Part shown: piece after piece, positions 10,930-22,296 of the stretch
Numbering within the stretch: the stretch's first letter is position 1
Layout: every line of letters starts with the position of its first letter
Source: Cryptomeria japonica
Lineage: Eukaryota; Streptophyta; Pinopsida; Cupressales; Cupressaceae
NCBI RefSeq assembly: GCF_030272615.1
Contig: NC_081414.1
Span: 48,850,501 to 48,910,500, forward strand
Direction of reading: 5' to 3'
Length of the DNA: 60,000 nt
The notes under the pieces: model-generated
The model's input: only the letters and a program-made list of their open reading frames with translations
Databases searched by the model: none
Told to the model about the DNA's origin: nothing
Made by a program: the position numbers and the translations under genes

Positions 10930-12453
10930 TAGGACATCTTCCTCCCGATCTTGTTGATCACTATTTCAGGAAGGCAAGCAACATGCCAGAGGAGCGACAT
11001 CGAGCATAGCAGATGGAGCTATCACAAGATCCAAACAAGGACTATTCTCATGTGGTAAGTTTCTTTGTTCAATTCTAGGAGCTAGGATTAGGGTTTGTAA
11101 AAATTCAGTTGATAAATGCTTGTCCACATCAACATATTCATAATCGCTATTATAAGCATTAGGAGTTGTATTACCATCATGAATAATATTTTCACTCATT
11201 TCTTCATCAATATTCATAGAAAGAGGAGTACGAACATTAATAGGAGTAAAACCATCAAATGTTTTGTGCAACTTATGATTTCAAGATGTAGGTTGAACAT
11301 CTTGCTTAGGAGAAAAGGGAATTATGTCAACTGTTGGAGTCTTGGGAGATTGAATATTTTGTTGAACAACTTCATGAGCTCAAACATGACGTCTTCGTCA
11401 ACGTTCTCTCACACAACGATTTCGTCAAGTCTTAGTAGAAGGCTGAGAAGGAGGAGGAACATTTGTTGAAGTAGGAATATTTTCTCTTTGATAGTTGAAG
11501 GTTTAGGTTGAGGTCTTTTAGGTTGGACAAGAGGAGAAGCATGCCTCTTCTCTCTATAAGAGGAAGGAGGTGGAATTGCGCCATATAAAGGAGGAATGTT
11601 AGGTTTAGGAAGAAGACCAGGTCCATCATGAGGAGGAGGTATAGGTCTAACCTTAGGAGGAATATTGTTTTTCTTCTTAGGAGAAGGCATAGTCACATCC
11701 ATAGGAATAGGTTGAGGATTTTCCCTAAGAGGAAGATTAGTCCTATCCGTTAGGGGAAGGATTTCATCTTCAAGAAGGATGGGAATGTCAAGTGTTGGGG
11801 ATCTAGGTTGACTTAAGGATAAGATCATATCTTTCTTCCATTTTTGATAAGATTGAAAAAGAGTATCGCTCCTTGATGGAAGAGATTGAAATTGCTTAGG
11901 CCTAAAGAGATCAATAGGAACACTAGGGCTTCTTTCAGATGGGCGAAATAAGCTATGGTTCATGGTTATGATTTTACCATTGTGAGGAAATTTCAAACAC
12001 TTATGGATTGGAGAAGCAATAGCCTTCATGGAAGATAGCCAAGGATAGCTCAACTTCACACGAAATTGCTCGGAAGAGGGTATGATAACAAAGTTAACAT
12101 CCATAGATTTAGTATGAACTTCAATAGGAAGGGTGATAGAGCCAATGGTAGGACAAGAGAATCCATCAAACAACTTCACAACTACTAGAGGCATCATATA
12201 TTGGTTTATGCAATCGTAGAGTAAAAATATACTCCTTAGTGATGATGTTGACCACACAAGAGAGATCAACAAGAGCACCATGACAAGGTATATCCTTAAC
12301 CTTTGCAACTATGTATAAAGGACCATCTGGTTCTCTAATTCTCTCACTAGGGTCAAATGTAATACAAGAATCCTCAGGGGTATCTTATTTTTCTACCATA
12401 TTTACCAAGTTCGGAGCCATAGAAGTAAATTCATTAGAGGAGAAATAAGTATA
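10930..12453 (-). pseudogene. G2 protease and N-terminal pol remnant
   Basis: At 12,310-12,215 the minus strand reads DGPLYIVAKVKDIPCHGALVD and LSCVVNIITKEYIFTLRLHK, a retropepsin loop in which the usual DTG/DSG is DLS. After a frameshift the second half follows: VVKLFDGFSCPTIGSITLPI, NFVIIPSSEQFRVKLSYPWL and SSMKAIASPIHKCLKFPHNG. Downstream is a proline-rich linker with PSERSPSVPIDLFRPKQFQS and repeated PIPPP-type segments, then an acidic stretch (MNIDEEMSENIIHDGN) ending ACCLPS near 10,966. Pol then stops and RT is missing. The order gag-protease-linker fits a Tat-like gypsy element. Confidence 0.7.
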
Positions 12454-14418
12454 CTAAGTTTCAATCATGTTAGAGGTATGAGAAGGCAAAGGATTAGTAA
12501 ATTTTTTCAGATTTTGATTAGGAGGAGCTATTGGTTTATTTCCCTTATTATTCACACCTGCCACATATATAGTATTGTTATCAATCAAATCTTGAATCTT
12601 ACTTTTCAATGCGAAACATTTCTTAGTATCATGACCCGACTGACGATGAAATTGATAAAAGGAATTGTTATCAAAATAAGGGGATGCAAGTTTAGAAGGA
12701 TCAACTTTTTTTATAGGAGGAAGTTTGATAACATTTCTTTGCAACATCTGAGACATAATACTATGTAAAGATTCATTCAAAGGAGTAAATTGTCTTTCTC
12801 TTTTGAAAAATTTAGAAACAGAAGGCACACTTGTTGTAGCATTCTCATTGTTGTTATTGATTGTATCATTGAACTTGATGAAGCCTTTTGTTGGTTTGAA
12901 CTTCACAAATGGTTGTTGAACATTCTCCCCTTTATCACTTGGAGCAATAGGAGTGGTTTGCTCCATTTGACTCATAGCCAGTTGATAATTGTGGAGTGTT
13001 GCGCACAATTGCGAAAAGGAAGTAAACTTAGACGAAAGAAGCTTTTCCCTGATATATTTTTGCAAATTAGAAATTAAAATTATTTGAATATCATTATCAG
13101 GTACATGAAAATAAATTTGAGCACACAAATGCTTATATCTACCAATGAAATCGTTTAGTTTTTCTTTAACACCTTGTTTACAATACATTAAATCAGTCAA
13201 AAGTGATTTTAGGACCAATTTTATTTTGAAATTGTTGGATGAAAGCATTTGCTAGTTGTTGAAAAGAAGTGATGGAATAAGAAGGCAAAGAGCAATACCA
13301 TTGTAAAGCCTTATCTCTTAATGTTCTTGTAAACAGTTTTGCAATCAATCTTTGATCATAAGAAAAATCAGTACACAAGGTTTGAAATGTTTTGAAATGC
13401 ATAAGAGGATCACCTTTTCCATTATAGAGTTCCAATTGAGGGACCTCAACATTCTTAGGTGGCACAAATTTAACAATATCAAGAGAAAGTGAGCTCACAA
13501 CATCAAATGTGAGCACACTAAACTTGGATTGACTCATGGAAGCAATTTGTTGTTGTAAAGAAGACATAGTTTGAGCAAGATTGTTAATGGTTGCTTCGGT
13601 AGAAGAATTAATGTTAGACATGGTTGATTGAGAAGGTGGTGTGGTGTTATTGAAGGAAGGCATGGATTGATAATAAGGTGGTGGGAAATTATGATAAGTA
13701 GGCATATGTGATGATTGTGTAGGAAATGAGACACTTAAAGGAGAAACAAAATTGTTGATGAATTGCCCCCTTGTATCACATTGATTGGTTGAGGGATAAT
13801 AGGAATACTTGTGGAAGACATAGGTAAAGATGGAGGATTAAATGAAGAAGAACGATTTCCCCCATGACCAATGGTTGTAGGAATGACATTTTGAGTTGAT
13901 GTAGCCATGATGCTTGAAATGAAAGTAGGAATAATAGCCATTGAATTGGTCAAATGAATAGAAGAATTGATTTGATTTGAAGGTTGTGAATAACCTAATT
14001 TCTCATCACAACTCTTGATAGGCATGACATTAGAATCAACAATATGAGCAATGCCACGCAATATATCAATTCCATTCTTATCACTTTGAATCATGCATTT
14101 AAGGCCTTCAATTAATGGAAGAGCTTCACTATTAGGGTACTCTTAGGACATCCATTGTTGAAAGTTATCAAATTGATTGTCCAATTTTGAAAGTTGATCT
14201 ATGGAAACATTAGTCAAAGCTTCTTCGTGTTCATCATGAGATTCATCAATTGGATAGATAGGGACATGATTAGGATGTGAAGAATTAGCATTATCCTCAT
14301 TAAAGAAGTCACCCAAATTAGGCTCCATGTCCTCAGTAATTAAACCTTGGGTGGCCTTAATTATAATGCTTCGTCTAATGGGGATAGTATAGGTAGGACT
14401 AATAGTGGTAAAATTCAT
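12454..14418 (-). pseudogene. G2 gag, frameshifted
   Basis: The probable start is Met at 14,418 (MNFTTISPTY). The first part runs to a stop near 14,143, continues at 14,094-13,735 with Ser/Pro/Ile-rich sequence, and shifts frame at about 13,735 and again at about 13,200. The gag core is in 13,705-13,193 (VPQLELYNGKGDPLMHFKTF, DKALQWYCSLPSYSITSFQQ). It continues in 13,248-12,454 (KEKLNDFIGRYKHLCAQ), ending with FYQFHRQSGHDTKKCFALK and SKIQDLIDNNTIYV. The HDTKKC segment is a remnant zinc-knuckle-like motif typical of this lineage. At least two frameshifts and one stop inactivate it. Confidence 0.75.
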
Positions 14419-15829
14419 GCACTAGAGGGAAAATTGAAAATTTGAATTTTTAACAAAGCTTACAAAATTGAGCAATGCAAAATTTAAGAGAATAACGATT
14501 AAACAATTTGAACTTTGTTGGAGGAAGATAATGACAATTTTCAAAATAATAAATCAAAAGAAATTGGAATTTTAAAATTAGGGCCAAGGGGATACCACTT
14601 AATTTTAAAATTGACAGAATTTTTAAAATTAGGGCAGATTATAATCTCTTAATTTAAAAATTTTTCTTAAAATTTGAAATGTTGAATTTTGGAGATATTT
14701 TTGATTTTAGAGGTATCAAAAATCGACAAAAGCAGCCAATCTTCTGGATTTAGGTTATTAAATGCAGTCATAATAGTCTCCTGAAATTTTGAGAAAAAAG
14801 TCGAGGACCGTGGCAGAAATGCACATGGTCCGACCAACTTTTTTCAAAATTTTCAGGGATGAATATTATGATGATTTTAAAACTAACCCCCCAAAATTGG
14901 CGAATTTTACGATTTCTAGGTAGGCGAAATTAAGGTTCAAATTTGAGAATAGGACCTTATTAGGGTTTTGAAGAAAAAGAGGAATTGAATTGAAAATTGG
15001 AAAAGGGTCAAACCTAATGGATAGGGACACCTTGAAAAATGTTTAGAAAATTGAAATTGACTGAAATTGATTGAAATTTGCACAAAATCCAATTAAATTT
15101 GAAAATTAGGGTTTTAGGACCTAACCACTTAATTTTTGAAATTTTGAATTTTGAAAAAGGAGGGAAATTGAAAATTTGAATTGTAGGACAAAAGATAAGT
15201 CTGAAAACAATCACAAATATGAAAATTAAATGGAAATTCAATTTTTGCACAAGTTCAAGATAATATTTGAAAATTAGGGTTTGAACAATTAACCACTTCA
15301 TTTTGTGAATTTGATTTGTAAATTGAACAAGGCAATGAAGAAATTGAATTTGACACACAAAGCAATTTTCAGATCTAAGACAATAACAAGCAATTTTTAC
15401 AAAACACAAGTTCAATTAAAATTTTAAAAACTAGGGTTTTGAATGAATTAACCACTAAGTTTGCATAAAAATTAAACTTGCAAATGAAAAAATATGCAAT
15501 AATTTTCATAAAGCATGTAAGACAACGAGTTCACCAAAATGTAATGTTGAAAAAAAAGGTGAATGATGGAGATCTAGAGGAAAGCTTTTCTTCCCTCCGA
15601 GGAGAGATGAAAGTTTCACTTTGGATTTCCCTTCAAACACTTCTCACACATTACATTAGAAGAGGGGGGGAAATGCACTAGATTCAACCTCCAAAGAGGG
15701 AGATTGAATTCTGAGTGATGGTGAGTTTTTGATTAAGGGAAAATAAGTTTTGAAGGGACCTGAAACCCTATTCAAAATAGGTTTTGGAAGGACCTAAAAC
15801 CCAAACCGTAAGATAAGCCTGAAAGTCCA
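14419..15829 (-). other. G2 leader, non-coding
   Basis: This is AT-rich sequence with many AATTGAAATTTG-like and TAGGGTTTT-like units between the gag start and the LINE ORF1 fragment. No coding motif is seen. Repeated 'aattagggttttgaa' phrases at 15,000-15,440 suggest internal duplication. Position in front of gag makes it the element leader. Confidence 0.55.
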
Positions 15830-17770
15830 CCCAATGAAACATAACACAAATGAGACATGACAAAACCATACAAAATATGGGTGACAAAACAAGAATGACT
15901 CCCAACAAGAACCAACAGGCTACAAAAACCAAAGACCATCAAGCAGCCCCGACCCTACCAGGACAGATCAAGAATTTGATCTACACTTGTGGGATCGAAG
16001 GGTCATATCAAAAGAGGACTGGGATGATTTAGATTTCTTATTTTTAATGGTAATCCATCCCTCCTCAACCTTAGTAGCAATCCTTTGTAAAGAAGATGGG
16101 TCAAGAATAGAGGACCTCCCACCACCAGGAGGAATAGGGGTAGCATCGAAAGAGGTAGGGACAACATAAATATGATAATTAGAAGGATCAGACAAAGATA
16201 TAGCAGCAATCTGGGAAGTGGGAAGGTCATCCATCAAAGAAGAAGATCCAACATCCTTCATATGATCAGTTGGGATGCCACCACAAGAATCCACACACAC
16301 TTGAGGCAAAGTAACACTAGAACCAGGGGCAACAACCAGAGGTGCAATACCATCACCCACATCGACCTGAGGAACCTACGCAACCACCTAGGAGAAGCTT
16401 TTATTTTGAACAAAGTAGTGTTCAGAAGAGGCACCCTTCCACCAAGAAATATATCTTTTTTTCTTTTTATCTGACTCACACCATGTAGCAACATGCCTAG
16501 TCTGGAAGCAATTTCGACATCTGAAGGGGATACCCTCAAAGTCAAGTAGTTGGACCCAAGATCCCAAAGAAGAGTCAATCTTAATCTCAGCTGGGAGCCC
16601 TTTAGAAACATCAGTGTTAACAAAAATCCAAGGATAAGTAGAATGATATATATATAGTAAGAATCCTTATCAATCATTAGGAAGTCACCTAAAGCCTCCC
16701 CCAATTCCTCTAGTAGAGAGTCTATCCACAGATGAAGGGGAAGGTTAGGGAGCCTAACCCAAATAGGAATCTTATTAAATGAATCAGTAGATGGGTTAAA
16801 CTATAAGAACTGGGGTTTAACCATCAAATTTTTTTTATCCTCCCAGCTGAAAGGATTCTTACATAAAATTTTTGATCTATCCTCTGCCTGTTCAATTTTA
16901 GCAATGAAAAAACCCTTGGCTAAAGGATAAATGTTTACTATACCCTTTAAGATCGGGTCCCAGCTTTGGGAAATCCAAGTGTGGAGCTAAGGAAGGCTTG
17001 GCCAAAAGCCCCGAAACTTGCAAATCAATCCATGAGATTCAAACACAGAGGAGTTGTGGATGATCTCATTTTCAGTGTCAACAGACACCCTGAAAGGCAA
17101 GGGGTTGCACATGGGAACAACTGCAGGCCCCAAGCCACGGGCATCTCAATCCACAACAGAGGGTGCCGAAGACATTCAAACACCATTGTCCACAGCATTA
17201 ATGACAGGATCATGATCAATCTCAGCCTTAGTATCCTCCTCCAGGGAAATGGCAATGGCCTGCAAGGTTTAGCCACAGGGGAAAACTTCATCTTCACCCT
17301 AGCATAGGTACCCCCAGGAGGTGGAGCAGAGACAACACCCACCCCCGAGGAGGGAATGGCTTGCATAGAAGGTGACATTCGAGCATTTAAAGTGGGAGGA
17401 GAAGCCAATTGGGATGAACCAGAACCCCCGAACCACCCATCTTGGCACAAATAAAAGCCCCCTTAGATCCCCCATTCACAACACACCGAGGGGATGCAAC
17501 ACCTCTGGCACCAGGGGAATGAACGAGATCCACTGGTAGGATGACAACAACACCAGGGGATCGAGCGGGAGGTAGGATGACAATGGTAGCCAGCATTAGA
17601 GCATCGACATGCAACATCGCGGATGTAGGTCCATAAACTATTCCCACAGAAGAATAAAACAATCCTAAGTGATGGCAAGTTAATCCTCTCTTCTGGAATG
17701 AGATTTGAATTGATTGAATTATGTACTTATGACTAAGTGAAAAAGCGACAAATATTTGATTATAACTCAA
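15830..17770 (-). pseudogene. LINE ORF1 (DUF4283-type), degenerate
   Basis: On the minus strand, about 17,050-16,680 reads FRGFWPSLP, LHTWISQSWDPILKGIV, NIYPLAKGFFIAKIEQAEDR, FNPSTDSFNKIPIWVRLPN and LPLHLWIDSLLEELGEALGD. This is the DUF4283 domain of plant LINE ORF1 proteins. It is followed by a CCHC-like knuckle (IPFRCRNCFQTRHVATWC) near 16,470-16,520, a variable region, and the usual ending KVEEGWITIKNKKSK at 16,030-15,968. ORF1 protein binds element RNA and acts as a chaperone. Several frameshifts and stops break it. ORF2 (endonuclease/RT) does not follow, and no poly(A) or target duplication is clear, so how it arrived in the G2 leader is unknown. Confidence 0.8.
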
Positions 17771-17970
17771 AATACAAGCATAGGATGGAGCTGTGCACTT
17801 GGATCTGGCAATAATATGTCAAGACGAAGCCATCCTGCAAATTTGAGAAAACGTTTCTCGGACGATGGAGGGAGTGTACACGGTCCTCCAAAAAATCTGT
17901 GAAATGAAAAGGGTTTTTTTGCCTCTACAAGTGGAGTCCAAATCTGAAAGTACAGTGTTAGACACAATGC

Positions 17971-17999
17971 ACCACTGAGAGGGGGGGTGAATCAGTGGT
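17971..17999 (-). other. LTR 3'-end hairpin, S2
   Basis: The arms ACCACTGA and TCAGTGGT (8 bp, perfect) enclose a loop that reads TTCACCCCCCCTC on the minus strand. Confidence 0.65.
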
Positions 18000-18240
18000 T
18001 CTCAACCTCTTCCCTTTAACAACCTAGATGCGTATATTGGTTGTGGGATCTAACACAATGCAAAATTTCCGGTTAGTGGAGAGACAAAGATGTAAATGCA
18101 TTCACACAAAGGGACAACACATAACACTAGTATGTACGAGGAAAACCCAAGATGGGAAAAACTTCGATGAGCAATGTTGCTGGAGTCTATTGCTCCAATC
18201 CAACCTCACAATCAAATCTTTGTTACAATGTTTAGGGAAC

Positions 18241-18360
18241 CAACCCAAGGAGCTACAACCCCTGACTTGTTTATGGGCTACAACCCAAAGGAGCTACAAC
18301 CCCTGACTTGTTTATGGGTTACAACCCAAAGGAGCTACAACCCCTGCATTGGGCTACAAC
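18241..18360. repeat. ~41-bp tandem repeat, three units, in S2
   Basis: Three successive units begin CAACCCAAAGGAGCTACAAC at 18,241, 18,281 and 18,322. The third lacks part of the ACTTGTTTATGG segment. On the minus strand these are the GGTTGTAGCTCC units, comparable in place to the CTCTAACAAGG repeats of other copia LTRs. Confidence 0.9.
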
Positions 18361-18865
18361 TCAGTGAACTCAAAGATATCTTCAAATAAAAAATTAGTAA
18401 TACTGTTACAAGTGAATCTTGTAACCATCTCATATACCTTACTCTTCCGGTGAGACACCTTCTCTACTGCACCAACTCACTCTTTTGCTACTCTCATATG
18501 TTGCTTCACTGCCAGTAAACTCTACCGATTCACCTCTACTCTTCTTCTACTCTACTAGATCTTCTCCTCACTGTTCTGCTCTTTACCAGTACTATACTCT
18601 GTCAGTTCTATGTCTGCCTCCTTTGTAGCTTCCTTCACTTCTTCTCTACTGATATAGACACTACTGGTTCTTCTCTGCTACTGGTTGAACACTTCAACTT
18701 GGTTCTCCCTCACTCTTAGCCTCTTCTCAGATATTCATTGAGCACTTGACTGATTTGATCTCACATGTAGAAGTAACACTTAGTCACTTCGCAGCAACAC
18801 TATCTTCTTCTATTCAACAACCCTTCTCTCTCATCCAGCGGCAACCATCTCAGATTTTGGCTTGC

Positions 18866-18875
18866 ATATTTATAG
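18866..18875 (-). promoter_or_regulatory. Putative TATA box in S2 LTR
   Basis: The minus strand reads CTATAAATAT inside the LTR upstream of the repeat-rich part, as expected for an LTR core promoter. No transcript evidence is available. Confidence 0.45.
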
Positions 18876-21079
18876 ACTGGTTTTCTCGCCAAAACCCAAT
18901 TCAAATCTTAGGTGATTAGGGTTTCCTCATCATCCTCGAGGAAAACCAAATCCAATAAGATCTTGCCTGATCTGATTTCCCTGATAGCCAACTGTACACC
19001 TCCACCATTAACGTGCCTTCTTTATCATGCCTTCTATCTTTGGCAATTTGCTTTTTACCCTATCGGCTGATCTCTTGGTCAAACACCAAGATTGGTCTTG
19101 TTGTTTCCTTCATCCGCCTTGATCTCCTCAATCACTCTTAGCTGGATCTTAGTTGTCCTCCAGACCTTGAGCTGCAAACCTCTACAATAGCTCTACAACA
19201 TGTCTCGTAATTTGTGGGATCTGCCATTAATGTCAACCAACTCTACAACTACCTTATCGGTGTTCATTCTATCTACCACTGCATGCAAGTCCTCCACCTT
19301 GACTCCATGTGGCATCCATGTCAACCACCTACTAGCTTGGAACTTCATGTCGGTCCAGATAGGATCTCCAACCAAACACTCTACCGGTTCCTCTTTTCTG
19401 TTGGTTTACGAACCCTGTCGGTATCTCACATTCTACCAATTGACTCCTCATGTATGCACTTTGTTGACCTGTCAGTGGAACACCTAAACCGGTCTTCAGA
19501 CATGTCTATCCAAAGCATGCACATTCCCACAAAGTGGAAAGTCATCTGCATCTGCACCTTGCTCATAGTACCGGTGGACTTACAACACTCTTCATCTATA
19601 CCGACATCTCAACATGCCTTCTAAGTCGGTCCAGCGCATATCCCTGATTTCATGCACTTGATGCACACCTCTTCTTCCTTATCTCACAAAACTATGATGC
19701 ACACAATGCATAATAGGAGATAAGCTCCTCATACTGGTGGAGTGACACCTTGTCTTCTGCATCCTGCAATGTACTCATGTGACTTCCCTGTTTGTGCAAC
19801 ATTTCATCAAATAGACACATGTGATCCAGTGTTGGCACTTTCACTGTCGATCATCTCTTCCCATAGTGACTGCATCTTCATCTGGTGGGAGTCCTGTTGT
19901 TCTGCAACCTCACTGCATATCGGTGACCTATTCATCCTTCTCCTCCAGTGTTGATGTGATTTAGGTAACATTTTGCCTCTTCATAACAAACAACATCTCA
20001 AGAACCTTGCTCATCCTACTTGTTCATTGGTCATGAGCTTTGCCGGTTGACAACTACTCACTTGGTTGATCTGACTTCTCCATGTCAACACATCACTTAC
20101 TAGTTGACATCCTTTCCTTATCGGTGATACACTGTACCGGTAACCTATCCATCTCATCCACACAAGTCAGGAACTAACTTGTGTACTAGTAACACCAGTG
20201 GTCATCCATTTGAATGACATTCTCTTCCTTACCTTACCGATGTCTTGCAACACAAAGTGATATCAAAGATATCTCATTTTGTACTCCTTCATAACAGTGT
20301 TGCACATACATCTCTCATACCGGTAGTCATCCCATACTGGTTGACATCAATGACAACACAATGCCAACATATAGCTGCGCACCTACACCCTACACACAAA
20401 AAAGAGAGGAAAAGGGGTTGGGATTGGGAGTTTGCCTTCAGGTCAAACTCCAGTTTTGGAATTAACCAAATGATGAAAGAAAGTACTTGCAAGTAAATAT
20501 AAATGAAAGACTGAAATGTAAATTACCTCAAGGGAGGTTGTGATAGAAATGTTGATAGAATTGCTTGTATGAAGTTGAATGTTGGAATGAATCTCTTCTT
20601 AAATGGTTGAATACTTGACTTGAATGCAACACCTAGCCTTGAAAAGAGACATGAGAATGCTCAATGCTGGAAAAGAATTCTTCAATGCTCTTGAATGCTT
20701 GAATGCGTGATCTCATGTATCTGTGTTATGCCAAAATGGGAGGGGAAATGCGAATTATATACCTATCAATTAGGGGTAATTGACTGATTTTCTGTCACAA
20801 GCCAAGACTGGGGGAGTTTTCCCACTCAGTGCACAACCACCAAAGCATAAGTGGAAAGGGTCTTGCCCCAAAATAGGGTAGGGATAGGAACACCACACCC
20901 CTGTCCTGCCCTTTTTTCCAAGATACGATGCAGTTTGGGTAGTGCAGAGGGAAATAAAGATGCAGTTTCAGGTGTTGAGAAAGTATCCAGTGTTCGATCA
21001 GGCCTAGGGACCCAATTCACATGTGTGAGGACCCTAATGTGGTCGACAATTTCAAGGGTCGCAATTTCATGATGCTACA

Positions 21080-22291
21080 GAAAGAATCTAGGGTTGTCTT
21101 GTGATGTCCCAAAATGTTGTTCCAAGATAAATGTGATGATCTAAAGTAAGGTGTGGCTTCCAAAGAGATGATAAAATCTTGATGAGGTAAGTTGAACTTA
21201 ACTAAAGATAGCCAAATGGTACCCAAGATGATAAATCTAATGTAGGAACCACCTAGTGATGTTAGATAGTGTGTTTTGCAAGATAGGACAAGGACTACTA
21301 AACAACCTTTTGACTCTAGTTGAAAAAGTGTGGATGGCTGACTACAAATGATGTCTAAAAATGTGTGAAAAACTAGGACAAGTGATGGTTGAACTAAAGT
21401 GATGCCCTAGGGAATCTGCCTTAGAAGCTCTCAGAACACAGATGCATAATGATTTCATAGACACATTAAAATTACACTTATACATAGTTTTATAGTCTAG
21501 ATATGCGTTTTCATAGTTGGTATGCAAATCTCAATTTTGCTTAGGTACGTGATAACAAAGTGAAGATATGCAAAAACATACATCACAAACCTTGAAATAA
21601 TGATCATAGACACGGTTTTACTATTAAAATTTGTTCTCAGTTTGATTAGATACACATCGACAGAACTTACAAATGTGGAAATAATGAGCACAAACGTGAT
21701 TTCATTGTTAAAATTTGTTCTTTTAGTTTGATCAGATACGTGTTGAGAAGATGTATAGATGTGACAAGATATGTCGTATACACGTCAGAAAGCGACACAT
21801 ATGCGATTCTAGTGAAGTTATGATTTCTGTCCAAATTTTACAAATGTTGAAAGTGACAAGATCTCAATGTTGGTTGTTTTGTGGCAAGAATACACAGTAA
21901 ACAATAAGACACAATTGTCTAAAGGTGTTTTTGTCAAAATTTTGAGCACAAATGTGCATGTTCAATAAGTTTCCATTAGTATAGCACAAATAAAAAACAC
22001 TTGTAATAAAGCACAACCTAGGGTGGAAAGAGGGTATTACTTGTTGAGTTCTCACCGCGGATAAATCCGAGCCACACTTATTCAAAGTAGATAGCCTAGA
22101 AATTTGGAAACACTAACTCCCCTCCATGAGACTCACTTCTTAGGCATACCAAACTTTGAATTTACAATGACCAAAAGATCTAAAGGAATTTTCTATCTCT
22201 ACTTTGAATTGTGAGAATGTGGGATGGTTTTAGAGGTCCGACCTCCTGCACCAACAATAAAAAGGGTTTTTTGGCCACTAAAACAAAAGGT
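21080..22291 (-). other. G1 leader, piece 1
   Basis: This is non-coding and aligns with G3 leader 41,440-42,690. Shared landmarks are AGTAAGGTGTGGCTTCCAAAG at 21,146, TCTTGATGAGGTAAGTTGA at 21,176, CTCCCCTCCATGAGACTC near 22,117 and AGGTCCGACCTCCTGCACC near 22,231. It contains short A/T tracts and no supported ORF. Confidence 0.75.
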
Positions 22292-22296
22292 ATCTA

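Larger units (their letters stand above)
17956..20369 (-). mobile_element. Solo LTR, copia-type (S2), 2.4 kb
   Basis: It starts TGTTAGACAC and ends ATGCCAACA on the plus strand; the minus strand starts TGTTGGCATTGTG. It is flanked by TACAG (17,951-17,955) and TATAG (20,370-20,374), one mismatch. It splits the G2 5' LTR. No PBS or coding sequence accompanies it, so at 2,414 bp it is an unusually long solo LTR. It contains ~41-bp tandem units (18,241-18,360), a CTATAAATAT promoter-like box (18,866-18,875, minus), the GTGG/CCAC-like block (18,138-18,166) and the terminal hairpin (17,971-17,999). Confidence 0.88.
9363..21079 (-). mobile_element. Gypsy element G2, RT/integrase-less, nested in G1
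   Basis: Two LTRs of about 800 bp (9,363-10,175 and 17,858-21,079, the second split by a solo LTR) share sequence from the GGGAGTGTACAC edge to CATGATGCTACA. Between them on the minus strand are a leader, gag and protease, but no RT or integrase, so the element is non-autonomous. A LINE ORF1 fragment lies between the 5' LTR and the gag leader. G1 sequence flanks it on both sides (gag on the left, leader on the right). A clean 5-bp duplication is not visible (AAAAA against GAAAG), and ~0.4 kb of G1 is missing there. Confidence 0.75.
17858..21079 (-). repeat. G2 5' LTR, split by a solo LTR
   Basis: The parts 17,858-17,955 and 20,375-21,079 together make about 803 bp. They match the 3' LTR at 9,363-10,175 in order, with the join falling inside CTGAAAGTACA...CACCTAC. 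The right end CATGATGCTACA abuts G1 leader sequence (GAAAGAATCTAGG), which in G3 is GATGAATCTAGG at about 41,440. Confidence 0.8.
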
